DNA from: Acinetobacter sp. NIPH 2699
GTDB lineage: Bacteria > Pseudomonadota > Gammaproteobacteria > Pseudomonadales > Moraxellaceae
Assembly (NCBI RefSeq): GCF_022549355.1
Contig: NZ_JAKZGL010000005.1
Span: 62,001-126,000 of the forward strand
Direction of reading: 5' to 3'
Length of the DNA stretch: 64,000 nt
In this document: positions 47,278 to 56,043 of the stretch, piece by piece
Layout of the letters: every line of letters starts with the position of its first letter
How positions within the stretch are numbered: the stretch's first letter is position 1
The notes under the pieces: generated by a model
What the model saw: only the letters and a program-made list of their open reading frames with translations
What the model was told of the DNA's origin: nothing
The model's database searches: none
Position numbers and translations under genes: made by a program

Positions 47278-48627
47278 ATGAGTAGAAAAATCAGATTGGG
47301 TGCTTTTCTTCCCGCAACAGGTCAGCATGTCGCGGCATGGCGACTACCGGATGCAGCACCTGAACGACATCTAGATTTTGAGTATTTAAAAGAACAGGCT
47401 TTGATTGCTGAAAAAGGATTATTCGATGCCTACTTTTTGGCAGACGGATTATCTGCTGGTTTTGGTGCCAATGAAAAAGTCGGTGTAACCAGTAAGGTTG
47501 CTGGTTTTGAACCTGTAACCTTATTCGCTGCTTTATCGGCAGTCACCAAGAATATCGGATTTATTGCTACGGCCTCCACCACCTATGAAGAACCCTACCT
47601 ACTGGCACGTAAATTCGCCTCGTTGGATCATATCAGTAAAGGTCGTGCTGGCTGGAATGTGGTGACTTCGGCATCAGTCAATGCGGCTTATAACTTTGGT
47701 TATGATGAACAACCTGCACATGCGACACGTTATGAGCGTGCCGATGAATATGTGGACCTCGTACAGAAACTTTGGGACAGTTGGGAAGACGATGCCTTTG
47801 TGTATGACAAGCCATCTGGTGTGTTTTACGATGTCGAGAAATTGCATCATCCCAATCATAAGGGGAAACACCTTTCGGTCAAAGGTGCATTGAATGTACC
47901 ACGCCCACCGCAAGGTTATCCGGTGATTGTACAAGCTGGTTCCTCTGAACCGGGTCGTGATCTGGCGGCTAAATATTCTGAAGTGATTTTTACTGCGCAT
48001 CAGGAGCTGGAAAGTGCGCAGGAATTTTATCGTGATGTGAAAGGTCGTTTGGCGCAATATGGACGCTCGGCAAATGAATTACTGATTTTACCGGGTGTTT
48101 CGGCCTTTGTTGCAAAAACTGAAGCAGAAGCACGAGAAAAATATGAGCAAGTTACACAGTTAATTCGTCCAGAAGCTGGTCTGAGTTTATTAAGTGGCTT
48201 GGCCGGTAGTCTGGATCTATCAACATATGATCTGGATGGACCATTTCCAGAGTTGCCTGAAACAGAAAGCCATATTAGCCGTCGTGCCTTGATTCTGGAT
48301 ATTGCTCGTAAAAATAATTTCAGTATTCGTCAGTTGTATGAATGGATTGCTGGCGTTCGTGGTCATTGGCAATTGATTGGTTCTGTAGAGCAAGTGGTCG
48401 ATCAGTTACAGGAATGGTTTGAAAATGAAGCAGCAGACGGTTTTAACGTCTTACCACCAAGTACACCGGGTGGGTTAAATGACTTTGTCGAACTGGTGGT
48501 ACCTGAGTTACAACGTCGTGGTCTGTTCCGTACTGAATATGAAGGTAAAACATTACGTGAAAATCTAGGTCTGGCACGTCCTGAAAATCAATATGTTCTG
48601 GCTCGCAAAGCCGCTAAGGTATCTTGA
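47278..48627 (+). CDS. LLM-class FMN-dependent monooxygenase, NtaA/SnaA/DszA family (2)
   Basis: 449 aa from the ATG at 47278 behind GGGGAGC. Close paralogue of the preceding gene along its full length, differing mainly at 30-60 (ADGLSAGFGANEK against a longer loop) and in the substrate-facing region near 345-360. Same cofactor and reaction type; the differences suggest a second substrate. It heads an apparent operon through to 51680, ending at a terminator at 51701. Confidence 0.88.
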   Translation: MSRKIRLGAFLPATGQHVAAWRLPDAAPERHLDFEYLKEQALIAEKGLFDAYFLADGLSAGFGANEKVGVTSKVAGFEPVTLFAALSAVTKNIGFIATASTTYEEPYLLARKFASLDHISKGRAGWNVVTSASVNAAYNFGYDEQPAHATRYERADEYVDLVQKLWDSWEDDAFVYDKPSGVFYDVEKLHHPNHKGKHLSVKGALNVPRPPQGYPVIVQAGSSEPGRDLAAKYSEVIFTAHQELESAQEFYRDVKGRLAQYGRSANELLILPGVSAFVAKTEAEAREKYEQVTQLIRPEAGLSLLSGLAGSLDLSTYDLDGPFPELPETESHISRRALILDIARKNNFSIRQLYEWIAGVRGHWQLIGSVEQVVDQLQEWFENEAADGFNVLPPSTPGGLNDFVELVVPELQRRGLFRTEYEGKTLRENLGLARPENQYVLARKAAKVS

Positions 48628-48639
48628 AAGGAGAGTGAC

Positions 48640-49239
48640 ATGAGTGAGTTGCGACAAACTGACCATGAGATTGATACTTTATTTACCAATCGTTGGTCAC
48701 CACGTGGTTTTAACCAAGACGTCGAGATTGATTCATCTTCTTTATGGCAGTTGTTTGAAGCTGCTCGTTGGGCACCTTCGGCTTGGAATTCCCAGCCGTG
48801 GCGCTTTATCTACGCTTTGAAGGAAACCGTACACTGGGAGACATTGTTCAGCACTTTATCTGAATATAACCAGTCTTGGGTTGCGCAGGCATCGGCACTG
48901 GTTTTGGTATTGTCCAAAAAGAGTTTTGTGGCACCAGGGCAAGAGAGTGCTGTACTGCTACATAGTCATTCTTTCGATACTGGCGCAGCATGGGCGCATT
49001 TGGCCTTGCAAGCCTCACTCAAGGGCTGGCATACCCATGCGATTGGTGGTTATGACCAGACACGTGTTCGTAAACTGCTGAATATTCCAGAAGATTATCA
49101 GCTTGAGGCGATTGTTGTGATCGGACAACAGGGAAGTAAAGCGCATTTATCGGAAGTTTTACAGGCGAGAGAAAAACCGACACCACGACGACCGACTGTG
49201 ACCTTTGTTTCGGAAGGTACATTTTCATTTAACGATTAA
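48640..49239 (+). CDS. nitroreductase-family flavoprotein (1)
   Basis: 199 aa. RWSPRGFNQDVEID, AARWAPSAWNSQPWRFIYA and LNIPEDYQLEAIVVIGQQG are the FMN-binding signatures of NAD(P)H-dependent nitroreductases. Starts 13 bases after the second monooxygenase with AAAGGAGAG. It may supply reduced flavin to the monooxygenases or reduce a pathway product; classical FMN reductases belong to another fold, so this is inference from position. Confidence 0.87.
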   Translation: MSELRQTDHEIDTLFTNRWSPRGFNQDVEIDSSSLWQLFEAARWAPSAWNSQPWRFIYALKETVHWETLFSTLSEYNQSWVAQASALVLVLSKKSFVAPGQESAVLLHSHSFDTGAAWAHLALQASLKGWHTHAIGGYDQTRVRKLLNIPEDYQLEAIVVIGQQGSKAHLSEVLQAREKPTPRRPTVTFVSEGTFSFND

Positions 49240-49295
49240 TTTTACGATTGGGATGTGCCTGAAATACGGTATATCTCGCGCTTTAGGATATTTTT

Positions 49296-50345
49296 ATGCA
49301 ATACCGCAAACTGGGTAAAACTGATCTTGATGTCAGTGTCATCGCACTTGGAACCATGACTTTTGGAGAACAAAATACAGAGCAAGAAGCACATACGCTG
49401 ATTGATTATGCAGTCGGTGAGGGGGTGAACCTCATTGATGCCGCAGAAAGTTATCCAGTCCCACCGCGTCCAGAAACACAAGGGCAAACGGAACGTTTTA
49501 TCGGTAGCTGGTTAAAAAAAACAGGTAAACGTAATGAAGTGTTGCTTGCCACCAAAGTAGCTGGTCCATCACGTTTAATCACGCATGGGACACATATTCG
49601 AGGCGGTAAAACTCGTCATAACCGTGAAAATATTGAAGCGGCTTTGCATGATAGTTTGCAACGGTTACAGGTCGATCATGTTGATTTATATCAGTTGCAT
49701 TGGCCTGACCGTAGTACCAATTATTTTGGACAATTGGGTTATCAGCATATAGAGGATGAGGACATTATCCCGATTGCAGAAACCTTGCAGGTTTTGGATA
49801 GTCTGATCAAGGCAGGCAAGATTCGCCATATTGGTTTATCCAATGAAACACCGTGGGGTGTGAGCCAGTTTGTACATACCGCAGAAAAATTAGGCTTGGC
49901 TCGGGTGGTTTCGATTCAAAATCCATATAACTTGTTAAATCGTACCTTCGAGATTGGCAATGCCGAAGTCTCGATTCGTGAAGATGTGGGTTTATTGGCT
50001 TATTCACCTTTAGCCTTTGGACATTTGTCAGGTAAATATTTAAATGGTGCACAACCCGAAGGTGCACGAGTGACGCGCTGGGAACGCTTCGGTCGTTACA
50101 AGGGAGAAAATGCAGAAAAAGCCACCCAGTTATATGTCGATCTTGCCCATCAGCATGGGCTAGATCCATCGCAATTGGCATTGGCTTATGTGAATAGTCG
50201 CCGTTTTGTTAGCAGCAATATTATTGGGGCGACCAATCTGGATCAGTTAAAAATAAATCTAGGCAGTGTCGATCTGGTACTCAATGATGAAGTGCTGGCT
50301 GGGATTGAGCAGATTCATAAACTATACCCAAATCCAAGCCCATAA
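49296..50345 (+). CDS. aldo/keto reductase (Tas-like)
   Basis: 349 aa NADPH-dependent reductase. Catalytic tetrad elements are visible: D in LIDAAESYPVP with Tyr, Lys in LATKVAG, and His in YQLHWPDRS. AYSPLAFGHLSGKY and IIGATNLDQLKINL bind NADPH. The insert after ESY and the overall length match Tas. It could reduce aldehydes released when the monooxygenases break C-S bonds; that role is inferred from neighbours. Confidence 0.88.
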   Translation: MQYRKLGKTDLDVSVIALGTMTFGEQNTEQEAHTLIDYAVGEGVNLIDAAESYPVPPRPETQGQTERFIGSWLKKTGKRNEVLLATKVAGPSRLITHGTHIRGGKTRHNRENIEAALHDSLQRLQVDHVDLYQLHWPDRSTNYFGQLGYQHIEDEDIIPIAETLQVLDSLIKAGKIRHIGLSNETPWGVSQFVHTAEKLGLARVVSIQNPYNLLNRTFEIGNAEVSIREDVGLLAYSPLAFGHLSGKYLNGAQPEGARVTRWERFGRYKGENAEKATQLYVDLAHQHGLDPSQLALAYVNSRRFVSSNIIGATNLDQLKINLGSVDLVLNDEVLAGIEQIHKLYPNPSP

Positions 50346-50355
50346 GGTTCGTGAT

Positions 50356-50796
50356 ATGAGCATTGATATTCACCAAATTCATTACTCTACAGCACAATCC
50401 GATTTTGATATTTCGCTGATCCATGAATATTTGCAAGGGAGTTATTGGAGTCAAGAGATTCCTTATGCTGTGGTGGAGCAGGCGATTACTCATTCATTTT
50501 GTATGGGAGCATTCTTGGGTACACAACAAATAGGTTTTGCACGGTTGATTACTGATTATGCAACTTTTGCCTATTTAGCAGATGTATTTGTTTTGGATAC
50601 TTACCAAAAGCAGGGTGTGGGTAAGGCATTAATAGCCCAATTGATGCAACAGGTGAATGCAATGGATCTAAGGCGTGTTTTACTGGCAACTCGGGATGCT
50701 CATAGTTTATATGCCCGTTATGGTTTCTCCGCCTTGGGTAATCCACAAAAATTTATGGAAATTGCCCGTCCCAATATGTACGTAAATGCAAAATAA
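50356..50796 (+). CDS. GNAT family N-acetyltransferase in the sulfur operon
   Basis: 146 aa from the ATG at 50356; the frame continues upstream into the reductase gene but lacks a ribosome binding site there. ARLITDYATFAYLADVFVLDTYQKQGVGKALIAQLMQQ is the acetyl-CoA binding core (Q/RxxGxG as QKQGVG), and YARYGFSALG follows. It may acetylate an amine product or an S-containing amino compound. Ten bases separate it from the reductase. Confidence 0.85.
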   Translation: MSIDIHQIHYSTAQSDFDISLIHEYLQGSYWSQEIPYAVVEQAITHSFCMGAFLGTQQIGFARLITDYATFAYLADVFVLDTYQKQGVGKALIAQLMQQVNAMDLRRVLLATRDAHSLYARYGFSALGNPQKFMEIARPNMYVNAK

Positions 50797-50819
50797 ACAA
50801 CAGATAAGTGGAATTTAAA

Positions 50820-51680
50820 ATGTCAACAATTCAACCTTTATTACAACAGCGTTATGGGGAACATATTCCCAGTGATTTATTGCAAAATTCTGATGTGCTC
50901 AATTTAAATCATCCTGTGCTAAACACAGTATTACAACATGCGTCATTACGACATTTTAGCAGCCAGAAAATCAGTCCAGAGTATTTATCTTTACTGATTG
51001 CCGCTGCACAGTCTGCGCCAACATCGTCCAATATACAGGCGTGGAGTGTGGTTGCTGTACAGGGTGAGGCGCAGAAAAATAAACTGTCACAACTGGCTGG
51101 GAATCAGGCGTTTATTCGTGAAGCACCGTTATTTTTAGTCTGGACGATTGATTTAAATCGTTCCCGTGACGTGATTCAGTTGACTGAACCTGAACAAGGT
51201 ATTGAACATGCCATTGGTTTAGAGTCGGTAGACAGTTTACTGATTGGTACGATTGATGTGGCACTTGCTGCACAGAACTTGACCATTGCAGCACGGGCTT
51301 TGGGTTTGGGATCTGTCTATGTGGGTGGTATTCGTAATAATCTAAAACAGGTCGTCGAGGTATTAGAATTACCTCAAGGTGTGGTGGCCGTATTTGGTGT
51401 CGCGTTGGGCTATCCACAAGGTGTAAGCAATCAGGTGATAAAACCTCGTTTACCACAAAAAATCGTACTACATCATGAAGTCTATCAACAGCAACGACAA
51501 TTGGATGAAACATCACTTGGTGAATATGAAAAAACACTAAATCAGTTTCAGCAGAACGTGGGACAGCCACAAGACCGCTGGCGTGATAAAGTCACACAAC
51601 GACTGAGCAGTTTAAATGGACGTGAACATTTAGCTAAAGTATTTAATCAACAGGGATTAAATATTTTTACTGATCATTAA
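50820..51680 (+). CDS. nitroreductase-family flavoprotein (2)
   Basis: 286 aa from the ATG at 50820 behind AAGTGGA (a GTG four codons earlier is possible). SLRHFSSQKISPEYLSLLIAAAQSAPTSSNIQAWSVVAV and GLGSVYVGGIRNN resemble NfsA-type, NADPH-dependent FMN-binding oxidoreductases. It lacks obvious similarity to the shorter nitroreductase in the same operon outside the core. A donor of reduced flavin is plausible. Last gene before a terminator. Confidence 0.85.
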   Translation: MSTIQPLLQQRYGEHIPSDLLQNSDVLNLNHPVLNTVLQHASLRHFSSQKISPEYLSLLIAAAQSAPTSSNIQAWSVVAVQGEAQKNKLSQLAGNQAFIREAPLFLVWTIDLNRSRDVIQLTEPEQGIEHAIGLESVDSLLIGTIDVALAAQNLTIAARALGLGSVYVGGIRNNLKQVVEVLELPQGVVAVFGVALGYPQGVSNQVIKPRLPQKIVLHHEVYQQQRQLDETSLGEYEKTLNQFQQNVGQPQDRWRDKVTQRLSSLNGREHLAKVFNQQGLNIFTDH

Positions 51681-51700
51681 TATTAATTTTTATTTTTTAT

Positions 51701-51735
51701 AGAGGTTTGTTTAGAGAATAGACCTCTTGTTTTTT
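51701..51735 (+). terminator. terminator of the second monooxygenase operon
   Basis: AGAGGT / ACCTCT with a 15-base loop, followed by TGTTTTTTG. Confidence 0.6.
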
Positions 51736-51929
51736 GTATTAAATGATTAAATCATATTTATAATATAGCTCAATAAAAATCATTATGAATAAATAAGAAT
51801 GAAATATAATTATTTATTAATGAGAACTTAAATTTTTTAATGACGAATGATTTTTAATCGTGGATACTATTTTTGTTGTTCTAGTCTTATATATTTATTT
51901 AAATCAATATCCGTAGAGGAAGTTATAAT

Positions 51930-52904
51930 ATGAGCCAGTTAGATAGTATTAACCAAGCCAAATCAAAAGATGCTTATCAATATATTCAGGTTAAGCCATT
52001 AACAGGGCGTATTGGTGCAGAAATTAGTGGTATAAAACTGGGTGCAGAATTAAACGAAGCAACAGTGAGCGAAATTAATCAAGCATTGTTGCAATATAAA
52101 GTGGTGTTTTTTCGTGAACAGCAGCATTTAGATGATTTGTCACAAGAAGCTTTTGCCCGATTGTTGGGTGAGCCACTGAATCATCCGAGTGTGCCACTGA
52201 AAGATGGTACAGAGCATACTTTATCCATTGATTCACGGGGCGGGCGTGCCTCATCTTGGCATACTGATATTACTTTTTTGCCGAATTACCCGAAATATAC
52301 CATCCTGAAAAATGTGGTTGCACCAGAGGTGGGTGGTGATACAGTTTGGGCCAATACCGCCAGAGCCTATGAAGATTTAAGCCCAGAGCTAAGAACGCTA
52401 GCGGAAAGTCTGCGAGCTGTGCATAGCAATGTTTATGATTATGCCAATCGGGTGACTTCAGGTTCGGTAGAAGAGTCGGAAGGTCGTAAACTGTTTACCA
52501 CTGCGGTGGAGATTGAAACCGAACATCCGTTGGTACGTGTACATCCTGAAACGGGTGAAAAAACCCTAGTCCTTGGGCATTTCTTTAAATACTTTACTGG
52601 TTTAAGTCAGGATGATTCACGTCTATTGTTTACTTTATTCCAAAATCATATTGTGCGTTGGGAGAATATTGTACGCTGGCGTTGGGCTGTGGGTGATGTT
52701 GCCATTTGGGATAACCGCGCCACGCAACACCGTGCCATTGATGATTATGGCAGTGAATTAAGAGTCGCTTCACGTGTCACACTCGAAGGAGATATTCCTG
52801 TGGGTGTAGATGGTCGTCCAAGCAAAGTCATTAAGAATATCGTCAATCAGGATATTAGCCAGCTCAGAAAAGATGAGGGACGAATTTATAAAAAAGTGTC
52901 TTAA
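51930..52904 (+). CDS. Fe(II)/2-oxoglutarate-dependent dioxygenase, TauD/AtsK type
   Basis: 324 aa. The iron facial triad is complete: His111 and Asp113 in WHTDITF, and His267 in NRATQHRAIDDYG; Arg278 and Arg282 are in place for 2-oxoglutarate. The spacing and GRIGAEISGIKL opening closely follow AtsK, the alkylsulfatase of Pseudomonas putida, more than TauD, so alkyl sulfates are the first guess. Sulfite or sulfate would be released. A GAGGAAG ribosome binding site precedes the start and a strong terminator follows; it appears monocistronic. Confidence 0.88.
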   Translation: MSQLDSINQAKSKDAYQYIQVKPLTGRIGAEISGIKLGAELNEATVSEINQALLQYKVVFFREQQHLDDLSQEAFARLLGEPLNHPSVPLKDGTEHTLSIDSRGGRASSWHTDITFLPNYPKYTILKNVVAPEVGGDTVWANTARAYEDLSPELRTLAESLRAVHSNVYDYANRVTSGSVEESEGRKLFTTAVEIETEHPLVRVHPETGEKTLVLGHFFKYFTGLSQDDSRLLFTLFQNHIVRWENIVRWRWAVGDVAIWDNRATQHRAIDDYGSELRVASRVTLEGDIPVGVDGRPSKVIKNIVNQDISQLRKDEGRIYKKVS

Positions 52905-52926
52905 TATTTTTTATATATTTAAGGAC

Positions 52927-52964
52927 AAAAAAGACCTCGTATTCAACAATACGAGGTCTTTTTT
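52927..52964. terminator. terminator after the dioxygenase gene
   Basis: Perfect 17-bp stem AAAAAAGACCTCGTATT / AATACGAGGTCTTTTTT with a 4-base loop; A and T runs make it symmetrical. Confidence 0.92.
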
Positions 52965-52975
52965 ATGTTGTTTAT

Positions 52976-53055
52976 TAGACCTATTTCATCATTGTTTATG
53001 CCCTTTTGTATTTCTCCCATGAGGAGAAACAAAAGGTATTTATGAAGAAGGTCTA
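52976..53055. repeat. 80-base nested inverted repeat
   Basis: Outer TAGACC / GGTCTA with an inner, nearly perfect hairpin CCTTTTGTATTTCTCC / GGAGAAACAAAAGG (53002-53036). It lies in the 453-base spacer between the dioxygenase and porin genes, beyond the terminator and upstream of the sigma-54 site. Confidence 0.5.
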
Positions 53056-53266
53056 TTTTCTTCTTAATATGTTTTATATATATGTATATCAAAAATGTAT
53101 GAAATAAAACATTTTTCATCCTTATATCAAATTGATATAAATTTCAGTTTAAATCTGCTGTTTGTTAGTAAGCATTCTGCTGAATAATCAGCACCTCAAC
53201 AGCGAGAATAGCCATAAAAAGGATATCGGTTAAAGTGAAAAGTATAAAAATCAAATAATTATAAAG

Positions 53267-53282
53267 TGGCATGATTGTTGAT
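53267..53282 (+). promoter_or_regulatory. sigma-54 promoter of the porin/ABC operon
   Basis: TGGCAT-GATTG-TTGAT with exact -24/-12 spacing, 76 bases before the GTG start at 53358. Third site of the type. Confidence 0.68.
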
Positions 53283-53357
53283 ATATAACCCCATATTGAT
53301 GAGTAAATATTTAAATCATTGTACTCATTTATTTTAATCGCATTTTAGGGGCGTATA

Positions 53358-54827
53358 GTGAAACGAAATATTTTGGCAACATCAGTTGCATTAGCAACGT
53401 TATTTCTCTCAACAGGTCAGAACGCATGGGCAGCGGATGATCAAGTATTGGCAAAATTACAGGCACAGCTTGAAGTATTGCAGCAACAAGTGAATAGCTT
53501 GCAGCAGAATCAGACAGCCGCACCACCCTCAGGATTTTCTGCTGCTGTAGCAGAACGGGCTGCGGACAGTGATGAATATGTCGAGGAAGATACCTCGGGC
53601 ATTATTGCCACCAAAAGTGATGTCGATGGTCTACGTGCTCAGTTTGAGAATTATCAATACGATCAGGAGCGTTTACGTGAGCGTAACACGGTCAAGTCAG
53701 CGCGGGATACCACCTTCTTTGGTACAGTGCAAACCCGTATTCAGAATACTTCTACACCCATATCGGCTGGCAATACCAATGCATGGGAATCACGTAAGCT
53801 GAATTTTGAAGTGCCACTGGCACAATTTGGTGTACGCGGTAACTTGTATCGTGATTACAAGGAAGGTAAGAATCTGACCTACCAATTGTCCTTTGGTTAT
53901 GCCAAACGTAATGGCAGCAACACCAGTGATCTCAACCTGCAAGATGCCTTCTTACAATATAGCTTTGCTCCAACCAATGGCGGGCTGGAAGATCCGAAGC
54001 TGACACTGGCATTCGGTCAACAGCAGATTCCATTCGGTCAAGAAGCACAATCTCCGGAAGATTTACGTCCGACTATTACTCAGGCGCGTGCCATTGGGCA
54101 GTTGGGTCTGGGTACGCGTCAGATTGGTCTGGTTTTACGTGGCGATCTTAAACCTTATACCGACTATGCCGCGAACTATCGTGCACCATTACTGGAATAT
54201 GCATTGGGTGTCACCAACGGGAATGGTTTTAACAGAACCGATGACAACAATAATAAGGATTATGTCGGTCGTCTGGCATTCACCCTGCCGGTGGACTATG
54301 CCAGCATCTTCCGTGAGTTGAAGTTTGGTGCGTCCTATAAGAAAGGCGAGAGCAATATTGTTGGCGGTACACCGACCGATTTGCTGACCGATAAAGGCCG
54401 CAACGATGTGCTGGGTCTGGATATTTATTATAACCATGCACCGTTTGGCGTGACCTATGAATATTACAAGGGCATACGCGATACCTTGCAGGTGGCTAGC
54501 GGCAATATTGCCGAAGTGAAATCGGAAGGACAAACCGCCACCCTGTTCTATACCGTTGGTGATCAGTTCTATAACAGTATTAAAACATCAGCAAAATTCG
54601 ATGACTTCTGGCCAAAATCCATTCAGGCCTATTACCGCTATGACACCTTTGATCCCAATACCTCAAGCAAAAAAGAAGTCGGTGAACTCGACATTCATTC
54701 GGCAGGCTTGAACTTCTTTTTCGCTCAGACCACCAAATTTCAACTGGGTTTAAGTCGCTGGAACTTTGCCAATGCGACCCAGAAAGACTACACCGAAGTA
54801 TTGGCCCAGTTCCAATACGGCTTCTAA
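53358..54827 (+). CDS. OprO/OprP-type outer membrane porin
   Basis: 489 aa from a GTG behind TTTAGGGG. Signal peptide 1-25 (ending NAWA), a short coiled coil (LAKLQAQLEVLQQQVNSLQQ), a linker, then a beta barrel with alternating strands ending in Phe (QFQYGF), as outer membrane proteins require. FGQQQIPFGQEAQSPEDLRPTI and NGNGFNRTDDNNNKDYVGRLAF resemble phosphate-selective porin family members. Position suggests it admits anionic organosulfur compounds such as sulfonates. Confidence 0.85.
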   Translation: MKRNILATSVALATLFLSTGQNAWAADDQVLAKLQAQLEVLQQQVNSLQQNQTAAPPSGFSAAVAERAADSDEYVEEDTSGIIATKSDVDGLRAQFENYQYDQERLRERNTVKSARDTTFFGTVQTRIQNTSTPISAGNTNAWESRKLNFEVPLAQFGVRGNLYRDYKEGKNLTYQLSFGYAKRNGSNTSDLNLQDAFLQYSFAPTNGGLEDPKLTLAFGQQQIPFGQEAQSPEDLRPTITQARAIGQLGLGTRQIGLVLRGDLKPYTDYAANYRAPLLEYALGVTNGNGFNRTDDNNNKDYVGRLAFTLPVDYASIFRELKFGASYKKGESNIVGGTPTDLLTDKGRNDVLGLDIYYNHAPFGVTYEYYKGIRDTLQVASGNIAEVKSEGQTATLFYTVGDQFYNSIKTSAKFDDFWPKSIQAYYRYDTFDPNTSSKKEVGELDIHSAGLNFFFAQTTKFQLGLSRWNFANATQKDYTEVLAQFQYGF

Positions 54828-54852
54828 TTTATTTTGAATGAGTGATTACAAC

Positions 54853-55941
54853 ATGAAAGAGTTAAGTAAACGTTTATTGATTATTGCCAGTGCAAGTGCT
54901 GTTTTTGCTGTGGCTTCATCCAGTCTTTTTGCTGCGGAAAATCCCAAAGAAGTTCGGATAGGCGTATCGTCTGCGGGCGTGGGAGGCAAACCGAGAACGG
55001 GTGGTGGTTTTACCGCGAATGCACAGGTACGTAGTGTGTTGGAAAATGAATTTAAAAAAGACGGGATCAAGGTGGTCTGGAATTTATTCCCAGGCGCTGG
55101 CCCTGCAACAAATGAGGCTTTTGCCAATAAGAAAGTTGATTTTGGTCTGCATGGGGATTTGCCATTGATTGTCGGGCGTTCTACTGGTCTAAAACACAAG
55201 ATCATTTTAACCACCAACAAATTTGGGCCAGTGTATGTCACCGTACCTGCGGATTCTTCTGCAAAATCGGTTACGGATCTGAAGGGTAAAACTTGGGCGA
55301 CACACAAAGGTACTGCGACACAGTTATCGGTAGGTCGTGTACTACGTAAATACGGACTGGAAGAAAAAGATATTCGTCTGATCAGTCAGGACCCTTATTC
55401 ACAGCGTACCTCACTGTCTACTGGGGATATCGATGCAGCCGTGATTACCCCGTGGGCACTGGCGGCACGTGGTGTGGCTAAACCGATTGTTGAGATTCGT
55501 CGTGACCCGTTGTTAAGTACCCCAAGCACCTTGTGGGTCGGTGAAGAGTTTGAGAAAAAATATCCGCATATTGTGCAACGTGTTGTGACGACCTTAGTCA
55601 AGGAAGCGCATTGGGCATCGCAAGAGGCAAATCGTGATGGTCTATTCAAGATATGGGCACAAAGTGGTAACCCCTACGACGAATATCGCCGTGACTTTAA
55701 CGGTTACAAGCTGATTGAGCGTGTCAATCCAGTCATTGATGACTATTACGTTGCAGCGCTTACTCGTGCCATTGGTCAAGCCAAAGATTATAAATTGATC
55801 CGTCGAGATGTCTCTCTGAATGGCTGGATTGAACGTAAATATCTTGATAACGCATTGAAACAGCTAAATCTAGAAAACTACTGGCCGAAATATGATGCCA
55901 ATGGTAAGCACATCGCTGGTACAGGCACTGGGCTTCAATAA
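54853..55941 (+). CDS. ABC transporter substrate-binding protein, aliphatic sulfonate type (1)
   Basis: 362 aa from the ATG at 54853 (an ATG five codons earlier is possible). Signal peptide of about 26 residues ending SLFA. EVRIGVSSAGVGGKPR, FFGAGPATNEAFANKKVDFG-like and DLKGKTWATHKGTATQLSVGRVL mark the NMT1/SsuA/TauA fold. Periplasmic; hands the ligand to the permeases encoded downstream. Long C-terminus (about 290-362) includes a Tyr-rich segment. Sulfonate or sulfate ester ligand inferred. Confidence 0.87.
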   Translation: MKELSKRLLIIASASAVFAVASSSLFAAENPKEVRIGVSSAGVGGKPRTGGGFTANAQVRSVLENEFKKDGIKVVWNLFPGAGPATNEAFANKKVDFGLHGDLPLIVGRSTGLKHKIILTTNKFGPVYVTVPADSSAKSVTDLKGKTWATHKGTATQLSVGRVLRKYGLEEKDIRLISQDPYSQRTSLSTGDIDAAVITPWALAARGVAKPIVEIRRDPLLSTPSTLWVGEEFEKKYPHIVQRVVTTLVKEAHWASQEANRDGLFKIWAQSGNPYDEYRRDFNGYKLIERVNPVIDDYYVAALTRAIGQAKDYKLIRRDVSLNGWIERKYLDNALKQLNLENYWPKYDANGKHIAGTGTGLQ

Positions 55942-56043
55942 ATGTTGATTTGTGATGACAGTGGTCATGAGCCGCTGTCCACAGATAGCTTTTACCTAGG
56001 TAATCGCTGTGTGGTTTTGCTGTTGTTGGATGATGATTTATGA
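55942..56043 (+). CDS. possible 33-aa coupling ORF
   Basis: Begins directly after the stop of the binding-protein gene and ends in an ATGA overlap with the MFS gene, filling the gap exactly. It encodes a short acidic start and a Leu-rich end. No clear ribosome binding site; it may act only to carry ribosomes to the next start. Not a recognised protein. Confidence 0.3.
   Translation: MLICDDSGHEPLSTDSFYLGNRCVVLLLLDDDL

Noticed and set aside
51861-51876. TGGATACTATTTTTGTT before the dioxygenase gene as a fourth sigma-54 promoter
   Set aside because: The TTG is one base too far from the GG and the -24 block deviates from TGGCAY, so it does not fit the other three.
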